Assembly (NCBI GenBank): GCA_964498125.1
Contig: CAZCGE010000039.1
Span: 1-64,000 of the forward strand
Source of the DNA: CAMDBL01 sp964498125
GTDB lineage: Bacteria; Pseudomonadota; Alphaproteobacteria; Rhizobiales; Hyphomicrobiaceae
Length of the DNA: 64,000 nt
Direction: 5' to 3'
Below, piece by piece: positions 17,878 through 27,525 of the stretch. Numbering within the stretch: position 1 is the stretch's first letter; each line of letters begins with the position of its first letter. The translations under genes and the position numbers were made by a program. The notes below the pieces were generated by a model. That model had not been told where the DNA came from. It searched no databases and saw only the letters and a program-made list of their open reading frames with translations.

Positions 17878-18323
17878 CTCAACGTCCTCTCAGCCCGTTG
17901 TTGCACCGCGCGCCAGACATTCAGCGCGGCCTCGTCGCAGACTTCATCTGCTCCAGGCGCGTCTCAACGAAGCTGTATCCCGCATGCCGCATTTTGGGGA
18001 CCGCGCAATGCGCTGCCCCATTTGTCGCGTGATAAGCTGAACGGGTTTTGTGGCTCAATAGTGGCACACAGCTCGCTGACCGTTGCATGCGCGCAACAAT
18101 GAACTCTTTTCATATGCAACCGGGTCAAGAAGCGATCTGGGTCTTGCCATGCCAACCGAAGCGCCCTCCTGGCGCCGAGCGCCTGCAGGTGGCGATCCAT
18201 TCATAGTCTTATGTGACAATCACCGCTGCATCCCAGCTATGAGAGCCGCGCAGGTGTCAGCCAGCGTGCTATTTGCCAATCTGGCAGCGTACGGTCGTGA
18301 CAAGTCCGGTGAAGGAGACGGTG
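17878..18323. other. Divergent intergenic region ilvD / DUF898 gene
   Basis: About 446 bases that must hold the ilvD promoter on the minus strand and the promoter of the 18324 gene. No attenuator-like leader peptide rich in branched-chain residues, no strong hairpin with T-run and no small gene with a ribosome site were recognised. Confidence 0.4.
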
Positions 18324-19454
18324 ATGACGCAAGATATGTCGGAGGCGCCGCCGCAGGGCGCGTTGCCTGCCGCTCCACCGCCGGAAGCTTTGCGGCTGGG
18401 CTGGGCCAAGCCACATGGCATGATCGGCCTCAGCATCGTCAATTTCTGCCTGCGCATCATGACGCTGGGCATCTACCAGTTCTGGGGCAAGACGGAAGTG
18501 CGCCGGCGAATCTGGTCGGCCGCCCGCATCAATGGCGAGCCGCTGGTCTATACCGGCACCGGCAAGGAGCTGTTCCTCGGTTTCCTGGTCGTGCTCGCGG
18601 TCGTCGTCGTCCCGGGCATTCTGGTCTCTTTCGGCGCCGTGCTCTGGCTCGGCCCGACATCACCATGGGTTGGCGTGTTCCAGACTGTGTTCTACCTGTT
18701 CTTCTTCTTCCTGACCGGCGTCGCCATCCACCGCGCCCAGCGCTACCGCCTCACCCGCACGCAATGGCGGGGGATCAGGGGCGGCTTGGAGGGCAACGCC
18801 TGGAGCTTTGCCTGGACGTACTTCTGGACCGCGCTACTGATTCCACTGACGCTTGGTTGGATTTCGCCCTGGCGCACCACGAAATTACAGGGGCTGCTGA
18901 GCAACGGCATGCGCTTCGGCAACCGGCCATTTCGCTTCGACGCCAAATCGGGACCCCTTTATCCGCGCTTTGTCGGCGTTTGGTTCGGCGGATTGGTGTT
19001 GCTGCCCGCCCTCTTCGGCGCCCTCGCGCTGATCTACTGGACCAGTGTACAGAAATCGATCGAGCTCGGTATTCCCTCTGTTCCGACCGGTACCCAGATC
19101 GGACTGACCATTGCCACCTTCATTCTCTTCTCGCTCCTGTTCGGACTGGTCAGCGCCTGGTATCGTGCGGGCGTGATGAACCATTTCGCGGCCCACACCT
19201 GGTTTGAAGGCGCCCGCTTCCGGGCGAATGCCGACGCACCGAGCCTGATCTGGCTGGCGATCAGCAATTTTCTCATCGTGCTGCTCAGCCTCGGCCTGCT
19301 CAGCCCCGTGGCCCAGGCACGCTCCGCACGCTATTTCGTGCAACGGCTGGCCATCGACGGGGAGATCCCGCTGGCGGCCATCTTGCAGGGTGCGGAGGAT
19401 AACTTGAAGCGCGGCGAAGGACTGGCGCAGGCTTTCGATGTCGATGCCTTCTGA
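18324..19454 (+). CDS. DUF898 / YjgN family membrane protein
   Basis: A 376-residue inner-membrane protein with about six helices. Conserved YjgN elements are present twice: LRIMTLGIYQFWGKTEVRR and a second GLLSPVAQARSARYF-like block, each preceded by amphipathic segments, suggesting an internally duplicated DUF898 fold. The function of the family is unknown. ATG 18324 follows GAAGGAGA; a GTG one codon earlier is possible. Its 3' end overlaps the M48 peptidase gene by 17 bases, so the two are co-translated and may act together in envelope maintenance. Confidence 0.85.
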   Translation: MTQDMSEAPPQGALPAAPPPEALRLGWAKPHGMIGLSIVNFCLRIMTLGIYQFWGKTEVRRRIWSAARINGEPLVYTGTGKELFLGFLVVLAVVVVPGILVSFGAVLWLGPTSPWVGVFQTVFYLFFFFLTGVAIHRAQRYRLTRTQWRGIRGGLEGNAWSFAWTYFWTALLIPLTLGWISPWRTTKLQGLLSNGMRFGNRPFRFDAKSGPLYPRFVGVWFGGLVLLPALFGALALIYWTSVQKSIELGIPSVPTGTQIGLTIATFILFSLLFGLVSAWYRAGVMNHFAAHTWFEGARFRANADAPSLIWLAISNFLIVLLSLGLLSPVAQARSARYFVQRLAIDGEIPLAAILQGAEDNLKRGEGLAQAFDVDAF

Positions 19455-20532
19455 TCGCGAGCCCGAGGCTCACCAAGGCCGCTACAGCGACGGCAGGAGC
19501 GCGGCTGCGACCGTGGTCAGCGTGCGCCTCGGCGCCCAAGGCATGGAAATACGCGGACAAGGTGGCGGCGAGCCGCTGACCTGGCCCTACGACGCCTTGG
19601 GGACGGCCACACCGCTCGGCGGGGCCGAGCGCGATGTCCTGGTCACCTGCACGCAGCAGAAAGGCGCGACGCTGTTCGTCGACGACGATACGTTCGCAAC
19701 CGAGCTTGCCGCCGCAGTGCCCCAACTCACCACGCGGGCAACGCGGCAGCGGCACGCCACGCCATGGATCTTGGCTTGCCTCGCCGTGCTTGCTGTCGCG
19801 GGCATCATTTGGGTGATGGACGTGCCGCTGATGCGAACGGCCGCCCAGTTCCTGCCCGACAGTGCACGCATGGCTCTGGGTCAGCAGGTCGTGACGTCGA
19901 TGACCGCTGGACGCAAAGTCTGCGAGACGCCGGCCGGGCGCGCTGCATTGGACAAGCTGGTGCAGCGGCTATCCGCGGCGGCCCAGGGCGGCAAGCCATT
20001 CAAGGTGATCGTCATCGACTGGGCGCTGGTCAACGCCTTCGCCGCTCCCGGCGAGCAGATCGTACTGACGAGCGGACTGATCGCCAAGGCGGGTGGACCC
20101 GATGAGGTCGCCGGCGTGCTGGCGCATGAGATCGGCCACGGGCTCGAGCTGCATCCGGAAGCCGGTGTGCTCAGGGCGATTGGCCTGTCGGCCGCGATCG
20201 AGCTGATGGCCGGCGGCAATGCCGGCACGCTCGGCAACCTCGGCGTCTTGCTGGCACAGTTCTCCTACACCCGCGCCGCCGAGCGCGAGGCCGATGCGCA
20301 TGCGTTGCGAATCCTGAAGGCTGCCGCCATCTCGCCGCAAGGCATCGTCGATTTCTTCGCCAAGGTGGACAAGAGCGAAGGCGCTGCGACCGGCCAGATG
20401 AATATTCTGAGCACACATCCTCAGACGGCGGAGCGAAGAAAAACCGCTGAGGCGGCGCCGCGCTATGCATCGACCCCGGCGCTGCCGGACGCTGATTGGC
20501 GGACGCTGCGCGGCATATGCAGCTCCCGATAG
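19438..20532 (+). CDS. M48 family membrane metallopeptidase
   Basis: A 364-residue protein. Residues 1-95 form a small soluble N-terminal domain, one membrane helix lies near 105-125 (WILACLAVLAVAGIIWVMDV), and the C-terminal peptidase domain carries HEIGH near 229-233 and the third zinc ligand in AAEREADAHAL. The topology places the peptidase in the periplasm, like BepA/LoiP-type quality-control enzymes. Two ATGs two codons apart (19438, 19444) are possible starts. It forms a translationally coupled pair with the DUF898 protein, a combination that suggests the peptidase is controlled by or processes it (inference). Confidence 0.85.
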   Translation: MSMPSDREPEAHQGRYSDGRSAAATVVSVRLGAQGMEIRGQGGGEPLTWPYDALGTATPLGGAERDVLVTCTQQKGATLFVDDDTFATELAAAVPQLTTRATRQRHATPWILACLAVLAVAGIIWVMDVPLMRTAAQFLPDSARMALGQQVVTSMTAGRKVCETPAGRAALDKLVQRLSAAAQGGKPFKVIVIDWALVNAFAAPGEQIVLTSGLIAKAGGPDEVAGVLAHEIGHGLELHPEAGVLRAIGLSAAIELMAGGNAGTLGNLGVLLAQFSYTRAAEREADAHALRILKAAAISPQGIVDFFAKVDKSEGAATGQMNILSTHPQTAERRKTAEAAPRYASTPALPDADWRTLRGICSSR

Positions 20533-20547
20533 CACGATCGTGCGCGA

Positions 20548-21969
20548 TCAATCCGCTGAGCGGGGATCGAGTGGGCGGGCGTCTCCGCGCGCGGCGCGCT
20601 GGCGCTGCTGGGCCGGCGTGATGCGCGGCGCGGGTGCGGCAATCGGCTCGACGGCCGAAGCGGGCGGTGGAACCGCATCCTGCCGTGGCCATTTGAAATC
20701 GTCGGTGCGCCCGGGCCGGGGCTGCAGCCATTCGCCTTTGACCAGGACGCGGAAATAGGCGGTCTGGGTCGGCGACATCCGGCGCCTGCCAGCCGTCGCA
20801 TCGTTGGTCGGTGTGATGGTGCTCAGCACCGTCAGCCCGCCGGCGATGTCCTCGTGCAGCACATCGCCGGGTTGCGGGGCTTTATCGCCGGCCTGGCGTC
20901 GAGCGACGAGCGCGACGACGGATGCTGGAATGGCGGGCCGCGGAAGATCCATGGTCAGTGTCTCTTCGCGGCCGTCGGCGCCGGCCAATTTCAGCGTAAT
21001 GCGGCCGTGGTCGGCTTTCTGCTCCAGCCCCTGGTCACGCCGCGCCGTGCCCTGCGACGGGGAACCGGCCGGGCCGCCTGGCCCCGAACCGGTGGATTTG
21101 GTCGCGGCCGGAGCGTCTGTCGCGCTGCCAGCCTTCGTCGCCTCCGCGTTCCGTTGCGGGTTGACGCGCGATTGTTCGGCTTCCGTGCCCGCCAGCGGAA
21201 TCGACCGTTCGCCGCGCGCCTGGAGGAGGTCTCGCTTCACCTCCCGCTCGACGAAATGGGCAAGCTTGCGATAGCCCGTTCCGGTGAAGCCGATGCCATC
21301 GACGTCGCGCAGCAGGCGAATCTTGCCGGTCAGATCCGGGCCACGTGGATTGAAGCTGCCCGCCTCGTCGGCAAAGGCCGAGTGCACGTCGATATATTTC
21401 AAACTATTGAGATAGACGCGCTCTCGGACGATCTGATTCATCATCTGCGCGTCCTCGTCGGCCTCCTCGCGGCCGAGCTTGGGTTGGCTCACCCAGTAGA
21501 CCGCCGCGGCCGGCTTGCGCAACGCCCGGATGACGCGATCGATGCGCCGGGTGTATTCCGCCCGCCATTCCTCCGAGCCGACCGCTGCGCGCCGGCCGTT
21601 GGCCAAGCGTACCGAGACGCGGTCGGCGATGCCGAACATGACGATGACAACGTGATTGCGATCGCGCGCCATGCTGTCGTCGAGCGCCTTCATGTCCTCT
21701 TCGAAGTCGTTGCGGAAGAGCGACGTGATCGGGCGCCCTTTACGGGCGATCTGCACGCGGCTGTCGCCGGTGAAGGCCTCGACCAAGCCCTCGATCATGC
21801 CTTCCGCCCACCAGTCGCCGACCACCTGGAGCTTGTAGGTATCGTTTTCGGGGAAGGGGGTGATGAAGCTCACTTGGCCGGAGTCGTCCTGCGCGCGCGC
21901 GCCGGGCAAGACCCCCGGCAGCAGCGCTGCGGCGAGCACGAGAATCAGAAGCGGAACTAGCCTTGCCAT
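20548..21969 (-). CDS. DUF459 / SGNH-fold protein lacking the catalytic residues
   Basis: A 473-residue exported protein: signal peptide 1-27 (ending ARA-QD), an SGNH/DUF459 domain at about 45-245, then a Pro/Ala/Gly-rich region and a second small domain. The fold's landmarks are recognisable but the catalytic positions differ: block I is GDWW (51-54) where the family has GDS, GIAD (113-116) replaces GxND, and DGIGF (224-228) replaces the DGIHF His. It is therefore probably a pseudo-hydrolase that binds rather than cleaves. Its role is unknown; cell-wall or polysaccharide association is typical for the family. Confidence 0.75.
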   Translation of the reverse strand: MARLVPLLILVLAAALLPGVLPGARAQDDSGQVSFITPFPENDTYKLQVVGDWWAEGMIEGLVEAFTGDSRVQIARKGRPITSLFRNDFEEDMKALDDSMARDRNHVVIVMFGIADRVSVRLANGRRAAVGSEEWRAEYTRRIDRVIRALRKPAAAVYWVSQPKLGREEADEDAQMMNQIVRERVYLNSLKYIDVHSAFADEAGSFNPRGPDLTGKIRLLRDVDGIGFTGTGYRKLAHFVEREVKRDLLQARGERSIPLAGTEAEQSRVNPQRNAEATKAGSATDAPAATKSTGSGPGGPAGSPSQGTARRDQGLEQKADHGRITLKLAGADGREETLTMDLPRPAIPASVVALVARRQAGDKAPQPGDVLHEDIAGGLTVLSTITPTNDATAGRRRMSPTQTAYFRVLVKGEWLQPRPGRTDDFKWPRQDAVPPPASAVEPIAAPAPRITPAQQRQRAARGDARPLDPRSAD

Positions 21970-22153
21970 GCATGTTGTGTGCCGTGAATTTGCGTCGATT
22001 TCAAGCTGCGATCGGCTGACCGCCGGCTGTTCCCAGCGGAACATCGCTCGCCGCCCGGAATTGATACAGCTCAATTCACATCGGCGTGACGCGTAGTCAT
22101 TGCCGTTGAACAGAACCGAGCAAACTGCCATCTTACTTATAGATAGGGTACAC

Positions 22154-22948
22154 ATGGTCAGCGTCAGTACGTTGAACGAGGTCGGGCCGATGTCGGCAAT
22201 GTATCCCATGCCGGGCGTTGCAGCGGTCGTGGAGCAGTCGCGGGGCAGGGCGCGCCAGCCGCAGCGTCGCGAGGTGGGTTCCGTGTTCGAGCGCTGCGGC
22301 GTCACTCTGCACCTGGATGCCGGCGACATCCTGGTCAGCGCCGGCGAGGTGAAGGGCCATATCTACCGGGTCGAAAAGGGCCGGCTCCATGCACTTTGGC
22401 ACGATCCCGAGACGGGGACGCGGTCAGTTGCCTTCGCGTTCGCTGGCGATCTCGTCGGCCTTGGCTCTCTAGCCAAGACTAGCGTGACCATCGAAGCCGC
22501 CACTGATGCGGTCGTGCGGTGTGTTCCCCGCACGGCGCTCGACGAGGTGCTTGCCGAAGACGAACAACTCGCGGCCCAGCATGCCAGGGCCACCGAATCC
22601 GAGTTGGCGCTGCTGCGCGAAAGGCTGGTCAGCGAAGGTCGCGCCAATGCGTTGGTGCGCGCCGCCGCCTTGCTGTCGGTACTGGCCGCAACGGCTGGTT
22701 ACGAAGGTCGCGATCCCACAATCGTCGCCGATGACCTCACGTGCGGTTTCGTCGCCGATCAACTGGGCCTCGATATCGCGACATTGCAGCGGGCACTGCT
22801 CGACCTGCGGCAGAGGGGGGTGATCGAGCCGCTGGCGAACGGCGGACTGCGCCTCGCCAATCCAACGGAGATCGACAGGCTGGCGGCAGGATTGACCGAA
22901 CCCGATCCGGCGCCGGCCAATATTAACGAACTGTTCATCAGACTCTAG
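22154..22948 (+). CDS. Crp/Fnr family transcriptional regulator
   Basis: A 264-residue regulator. The cyclic-nucleotide-binding-like beta barrel spans about 55-140 (LDAGDILVSAGEVKGHIYRVEKGRLHAL, AFAGDLVGLGSL), a long dimerisation helix covers 145-180, and the C-terminal winged helix has CGFVADQLGLDIATLQRALLDLRQRGVIE. The FNR N-terminal cluster cysteines are absent, so it is closer to FixK/DNR-like regulators with an unknown effector. The ATG at 22154 is preferred over 22100 because the upstream part has no conserved features. It is divergent from the DUF459 gene. Confidence 0.85.
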   Translation: MVSVSTLNEVGPMSAMYPMPGVAAVVEQSRGRARQPQRREVGSVFERCGVTLHLDAGDILVSAGEVKGHIYRVEKGRLHALWHDPETGTRSVAFAFAGDLVGLGSLAKTSVTIEAATDAVVRCVPRTALDEVLAEDEQLAAQHARATESELALLRERLVSEGRANALVRAAALLSVLAATAGYEGRDPTIVADDLTCGFVADQLGLDIATLQRALLDLRQRGVIEPLANGGLRLANPTEIDRLAAGLTEPDPAPANINELFIRL

Positions 22949-23089
22949 ACTGCCCGCCCGACCCGTGGCAGTCTTGTTGCATAAAGGGCCGTGTCTGGCC
23001 CGCATCCCGGCCTTGCGGCTGCGTGATCGCGGGTTGGATGCGGCCCTTCTTAGTTGCCCGGTTCTGCTGCGGGCCGCGGCGCTCCGCTT

Positions 23090-23590
23090 TCAAGCGAGCG
23101 ACTTCCTCACCTCGAACACTTCCATGATGCGGGCGCCCTTGTGCGGGCCATCGCAGACGAACTGCCACTTTCCCACCGAGTAGGTGTCGCACAGCTTGAC
23201 GCCCTTGATCAGCACCCAGTGGCCTTCCTTGCCCTTGTGGATCGCCAGGATGTAATGCGCCCAGGCATTGCGCGGCTTTTGCATCCATTGCCACAGGCTC
23301 GGCCGCTCCTTGCGCGCCAGATGCATGAAGCTGGCAACACGCTTCATGTCGTAGCCGAACACCTTGAGCGCGCCTTCGACCTCGTCGGCATAGGTGCCGC
23401 GGACCACCGGCTTGCGCTCCAGCGGAATGTCGCGGAAGGTGCGGATCTCGTCTTCCACGCGGCTGATGGAATAGCCGGTGATCGCCGACAGCACGAAGGG
23501 GCCGCAAAAGGCGACGCGGCCGGTGTCGTTCCTGACCTCGTTGAGGCTCGACGTGACACGCGCGACGCTATTGTCCAACTCAGGCTGCAT
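23090..23590 (-). CDS. Small protein with papain-like C-H-D pattern
   Basis: Encodes 166 residues with a strong AAAGGAG ribosome site 5 bases before the ATG, so the gene is real. Cys29 in VAFCGPFVLSAITG begins a helix, as the nucleophile of C39-like/papain-fold peptidases does. His124 in GHWVLIKG and Asp135 in LCDTYS follow at the right order and spacing for a Cys-His-Asp triad. There is no signal peptide. Family membership is not certain; a transglutaminase-like or inactive homologue is possible. The next gene (an IlvD/Edd dehydratase) is divergent. Targets are unknown. Confidence 0.6.
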   Translation of the reverse strand: MQPELDNSVARVTSSLNEVRNDTGRVAFCGPFVLSAITGYSISRVEDEIRTFRDIPLERKPVVRGTYADEVEGALKVFGYDMKRVASFMHLARKERPSLWQWMQKPRNAWAHYILAIHKGKEGHWVLIKGVKLCDTYSVGKWQFVCDGPHKGARIMEVFEVRKSLA

Positions 23591-23739
23591 GAGGCTCCTT
23601 TCGAAAAAACGCCCAGGTACCCGTGGTTAACGAGAGATTACCTCGTCACGCTTTACGAAGAGTTAAAGGTGGGTCAGATGTGGCTTCAGCAGTCCATGAA
23701 CCGACGCGGCAGACCGCGATCCAAGGGAAGGGCGTCAAG

Positions 23740-25446
23740 ATGAGCGATGACACGACTGAAAAAGGCTTCCTCCAGGGCCTGCAGACCTACGGCGATCGTG
23801 ACTTCTCCATCTACATGCGGCGCGCATTCGCCCGCTCGATGGGCTTGCAGACGTCTGAGCTAGCGCGCCCCGTGGTCGGCATCGCCTACACGCACTCCAA
23901 GTTCAACCCCTGCCACCGCCACTTTCCCGAGCTGCTCGAGGCCATCAAACGCGGCGTCACGGCAGCCGGCGGACTGGCGCTGGAGTTCCCGACCATCTCG
24001 CTGCACGAGTCGACGCTGGCGCCGAATTCCATGAAATTCCGCAACCTGATGGCGCTCGACACCGAGGAGATGATCCGCGCGCAGCCGATGGACGCGGTGG
24101 TGCTGATGGGCGGTTGCGACAAGACCGTGCCGGCCCAGCTGATGGCGGCGACGAGTGCGAACAAGCCGGCCATACAGTTGATCGGTGGGCCGCAGATGAC
24201 CTCGCGCTTTCGCGACGACCGGGTCGGCGCCTGCACCGATTGCCGCAAGTTCTGGACGAAGTACCGGGCTGGCGAGATATCGAAGGCCGACATCGAGGCG
24301 GTCGAAGGCCGTCTGGTCACCACCGCAGGCACCTGCGCGGTGATGGGCACGGCCTCGACCATGGCGGCGATTGCCGAAGCGCTCGGCATGACGCTGCCCG
24401 GCACGGCGGCCATTCCGGCGGTGCACGCCGACCGGTTGCGCGCCGCGGAGGCCAGCGGCGCCGAGGCCGTCAGGCTGATCCAATCAGGACTCACGCCAAA
24501 GCAGATCATCACCGCCAAGTCGGTCGAGAATGCCGTGCGCGTGCTGCTGGCGCTCGGCGGCTCGACCAATGGCGTGATCCATCTGGCGGCGATCGCCGGG
24601 CGGGCCGGCATCAAACTCGATCTCAAGCGCCTCAACGAGCTGTCCGACACGACGCCGCTGTTGGCCGCCGTCAAGCCGGTCGGCAACGAGTTCTACATGG
24701 AGGATTTCTTCGCCGCCGGCGGCATTGGCGCGGTGATGCGCGAGTTGAAATCCCTGCTCAACCTCGACTGCCTGACGGTCACCGGCGAGACACTGGGCGA
24801 GCGGCTGGCCCATGAGGACGGCGACTATGTCGACCGCCGCGTCATCAAGACCGCCAAGGACCCGATCGAGCCGCAGGGCGGCCTGGTGGCGTTGTTCGGC
24901 TCGCTCGCCCCCGATGGCGCCATCATCAAGCGCTCGGCGGCAACGCCCTCGCTGTTCGAGCGCGAGGGCCGCGCCGTGGTGTTTTCCTCGCTCGACGACA
25001 TGGCGACGCGCATCGACGCGCCCGACCTCGATGTCACCGCCGACGACTTCCTCATCCTGCAGAACGCCGGGCCTCGCTCACCGCACGCCATGCCGGAGGC
25101 GGGTTTCCTGCCGATCCCGAAGAAGCTGCTGGCTGAGGGCGTCAAGGACATGGTGCGGATGTCGGATGCGCGCATGTCTGGAACCGCGTTCGGCACCATC
25201 GTGCTGCATGCCGCGCCGGAGGCGGCGATCGGCGGCCCGATCGGTCTGGTGCGCAATGGTGATCGCATTCGCCTGTCGGTGAAGAACCGCACGCTCGACC
25301 TGCTGGTCGATGCGGCGGAACTGGACAAGCGGCGGGCGGCGATGCCGAAGATGGCCGACACGACGGGCTTGCGCGGCTACGACAAGCTGTTCCGCGAGAG
25401 CGTCATGCAGGCCCCCGACGGCTGCGACTTCGATTTCTGCCGGTAA
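23740..25446 (+). CDS. IlvD/Edd family sugar-acid dehydratase
   Basis: A 568-residue Fe-S dehydratase of the arabinonate/xylonate branch. It has GGCDKTVPAQLMA, ACTDCRKFWTKYRAG and TTAGTCAVMGTASTM, which supply cluster cysteines as in L-arabinonate dehydratases, and a MSDARMSGTAFGTIVLH active-site block. The substrate is probably a C5/C6 aldonate entering the 2-keto-3-deoxy pathway; no sugar transporter or aldolase is next to it, although an HpaI-type aldolase is present at 2833. ATG 23740 gives the usual N-terminus. Start choice upstream (23623) would add 39 unconserved residues. Confidence 0.88.
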   Translation: MSDDTTEKGFLQGLQTYGDRDFSIYMRRAFARSMGLQTSELARPVVGIAYTHSKFNPCHRHFPELLEAIKRGVTAAGGLALEFPTISLHESTLAPNSMKFRNLMALDTEEMIRAQPMDAVVLMGGCDKTVPAQLMAATSANKPAIQLIGGPQMTSRFRDDRVGACTDCRKFWTKYRAGEISKADIEAVEGRLVTTAGTCAVMGTASTMAAIAEALGMTLPGTAAIPAVHADRLRAAEASGAEAVRLIQSGLTPKQIITAKSVENAVRVLLALGGSTNGVIHLAAIAGRAGIKLDLKRLNELSDTTPLLAAVKPVGNEFYMEDFFAAGGIGAVMRELKSLLNLDCLTVTGETLGERLAHEDGDYVDRRVIKTAKDPIEPQGGLVALFGSLAPDGAIIKRSAATPSLFEREGRAVVFSSLDDMATRIDAPDLDVTADDFLILQNAGPRSPHAMPEAGFLPIPKKLLAEGVKDMVRMSDARMSGTAFGTIVLHAAPEAAIGGPIGLVRNGDRIRLSVKNRTLDLLVDAAELDKRRAAMPKMADTTGLRGYDKLFRESVMQAPDGCDFDFCR

Positions 25447-25608
25447 GGGTCTGACCCCATTGGCGCCAACATAGTGAACTGTACGCCTATGAATATGATT
25501 GCCCGTGCAAACGCCTGCGCCTCCCCGTGCCTAGCCTCCCCCTTGCAACATTCGCCCAATGCGTGATCATAGGCGGCAAAAGTCGGTTGCTTTGCCAGGG
25601 AGTGTCGG

Positions 25609-27525
25609 ATGAGCCGCTATCATGAGGTCTACGCCGCTTGGGCCGCCGATCCGCAGGCGTTCTGGGCGGAGGCTGCCCGCGACATCTCCTGGTACAAGTC
25701 CTGGGACAAGGTGTTCGATCCTTATGCCGGCGAGTATGGCCGCTGGTTCGCGGGCGCGGAATGCAACACCTGCTACAATTGCCTGGATCGCCACGTCGAA
25801 AAGGGCCGGGGCGCGCAAAAAGCGCTGATCTATGACAGCCCGGTGACCAAGACCACGAAGTCCTACAGCTACTTCGACCTGCTGCACGAGGTGTCGACAC
25901 TGGCCGGCGTGCTGCTCGACATGGGCGTGAAGCGGGGCGACCGGGTCATCATTTATTTGCCGATGATCCCCGAGGCCGTGATGGCGATGCTGGCCTGCGC
26001 CCGCATTGGCGCCATCCATTCCGTCGTGTTCGGTGGTTTCGCCGCCGCCGAGCTTGCCACCCGCATCGACGACTCCAAGCCCGTCGCCGTTCTGTCGGCC
26101 TCCTGCGGAATCGAGGGCGCGCGCGCCATCGACTACAAGCCACTGCTCGACCGGGCGATCGAACTCAGCGCGCATAAACCAGCCGCGTGCCTGATCTATC
26201 AACGGCCGCAGGTCGAGGCCAAGCTGACCTCCGGCCGCGATCTCGACTGGGCCGCCACCATCGCCGACGCCAAGGCGCGCGGACGCAAGGCCGGCTGCGT
26301 CGCGGTCGCTGCAACCGATCCACTGTATATTCTCTACACGTCAGGCACCACCGGCCAACCCAAGGGCGTGGTGCGCGACAACGGCGGCCATATGGTGGCG
26401 CTCAAGTGGACGATGCGCAATCATTACGGCATCGAGCCCGGCGAGGTATTCTGGGCCGCCTCCGACGTTGGCTGGGTGGTCGGCCACTCCTACATCACGT
26501 ATGCCCAACTTCTGCATGGGGCCACGGCAGTGCTCTACGAGGGCAAGCCGGTCGGTACGCCCGACGCCGGCGCCTATTGGCGCGTCATCGCCGAGCACAA
26601 GATCGCGGCAATGTTCACCGCGCCCACGGCCTTCCGCGCCATCAAGAAGGAGGATCCCAAGGGCGAGTTGATCAAGAATTACGACCTGCGCGGCTTCCGT
26701 ACGCTGTTTCTGGCCGGCGAACGCGGCGATCCGGAAACCATCCGATGGGCGGAGGAGAAGCTCGGCGTCCCCGTCATCGACCACTGGTGGCAAACCGAGA
26801 CCGGCTGGCCCATCGCCGGCAACCCGGTGGGGCTTGGCCAGCTGCCGGTCAAGCACGGCTCGCCGACGGTGCCGATGCCGGGCTACGACCTGCAGGTGCT
26901 CGACGAGAAGGGCCAGCCCGTATCCGTCGGCCAGACCGGCACGCTGGCCGTCAAGCTGCCGCTGCCGCCGTCCTGCCTGCCGACCTTGTGGAACAACAAC
27001 GCGCGCTTCCGCTCGAGCTACCTGTCGGACTTTCCGGGCTATTACACGACGTCGGACGCCGGCTATCGCGACGCCGACGGCTACGTCTTCGTCATGGCGC
27101 GCACCGACGATGTCATCAACGTCGCCGGCCACAGGCTATCGACAGGGCAGATGGAAGAAGTGCTGTCGCGCCACAAGGACGTGGCCGAATGCGCCGTGGT
27201 CGGTGTGGCCGACGCCTTGAAAGGCCAGGTGCCGGCGGGTTTCATCATCCTCAATTCCGGGGTCAACCGGCCGCACGCCGAGATCGAGGCGGAGGTGGTG
27301 AAGCTGGTACGCGACGAGATCGGCCCCGTGGCGGCGTTCAAGACCGTGATGGCGGTCAAGCGCCTGCCGAAGACGCGGTCGGGCAAGATCCTGCGCGCGA
27401 CGATGCGCCAGATCGCCGACGGCGAAGCCTACAAGATGCCGGCCACGATCGATGATCCGGCGATCCTCGATGAGATCAGGGACGTGCTGAAGTCGCGCGG
27501 CATGGGCGTGACGGCCAAGCCGTAG
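25609..27525 (+). CDS. prpE: Propionyl-CoA synthetase / acetyl-CoA synthetase family
   Basis: A 638-residue ANL-superfamily ligase. The opening YHEVYAAWAADPQAFW and the CNTCYNCLDRHVEKG block are typical of PrpE. ATP-binding P-loop YTSGTTGQPKGVVRD, DHWWQTETGWP and the catalytic Lys in PKTRSGKILRATMRQIADG are intact. It activates propionate (or acetate) to the CoA thioester. The ribosome site is CAGGGAG before ATG 25609. The TAG stop lies inside the left arm of a dispersed inverted repeat (27520-27639), so the repeat has supplied the last codons. Confidence 0.92.
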   Translation: MSRYHEVYAAWAADPQAFWAEAARDISWYKSWDKVFDPYAGEYGRWFAGAECNTCYNCLDRHVEKGRGAQKALIYDSPVTKTTKSYSYFDLLHEVSTLAGVLLDMGVKRGDRVIIYLPMIPEAVMAMLACARIGAIHSVVFGGFAAAELATRIDDSKPVAVLSASCGIEGARAIDYKPLLDRAIELSAHKPAACLIYQRPQVEAKLTSGRDLDWAATIADAKARGRKAGCVAVAATDPLYILYTSGTTGQPKGVVRDNGGHMVALKWTMRNHYGIEPGEVFWAASDVGWVVGHSYITYAQLLHGATAVLYEGKPVGTPDAGAYWRVIAEHKIAAMFTAPTAFRAIKKEDPKGELIKNYDLRGFRTLFLAGERGDPETIRWAEEKLGVPVIDHWWQTETGWPIAGNPVGLGQLPVKHGSPTVPMPGYDLQVLDEKGQPVSVGQTGTLAVKLPLPPSCLPTLWNNNARFRSSYLSDFPGYYTTSDAGYRDADGYVFVMARTDDVINVAGHRLSTGQMEEVLSRHKDVAECAVVGVADALKGQVPAGFIILNSGVNRPHAEIEAEVVKLVRDEIGPVAAFKTVMAVKRLPKTRSGKILRATMRQIADGEAYKMPATIDDPAILDEIRDVLKSRGMGVTAKP

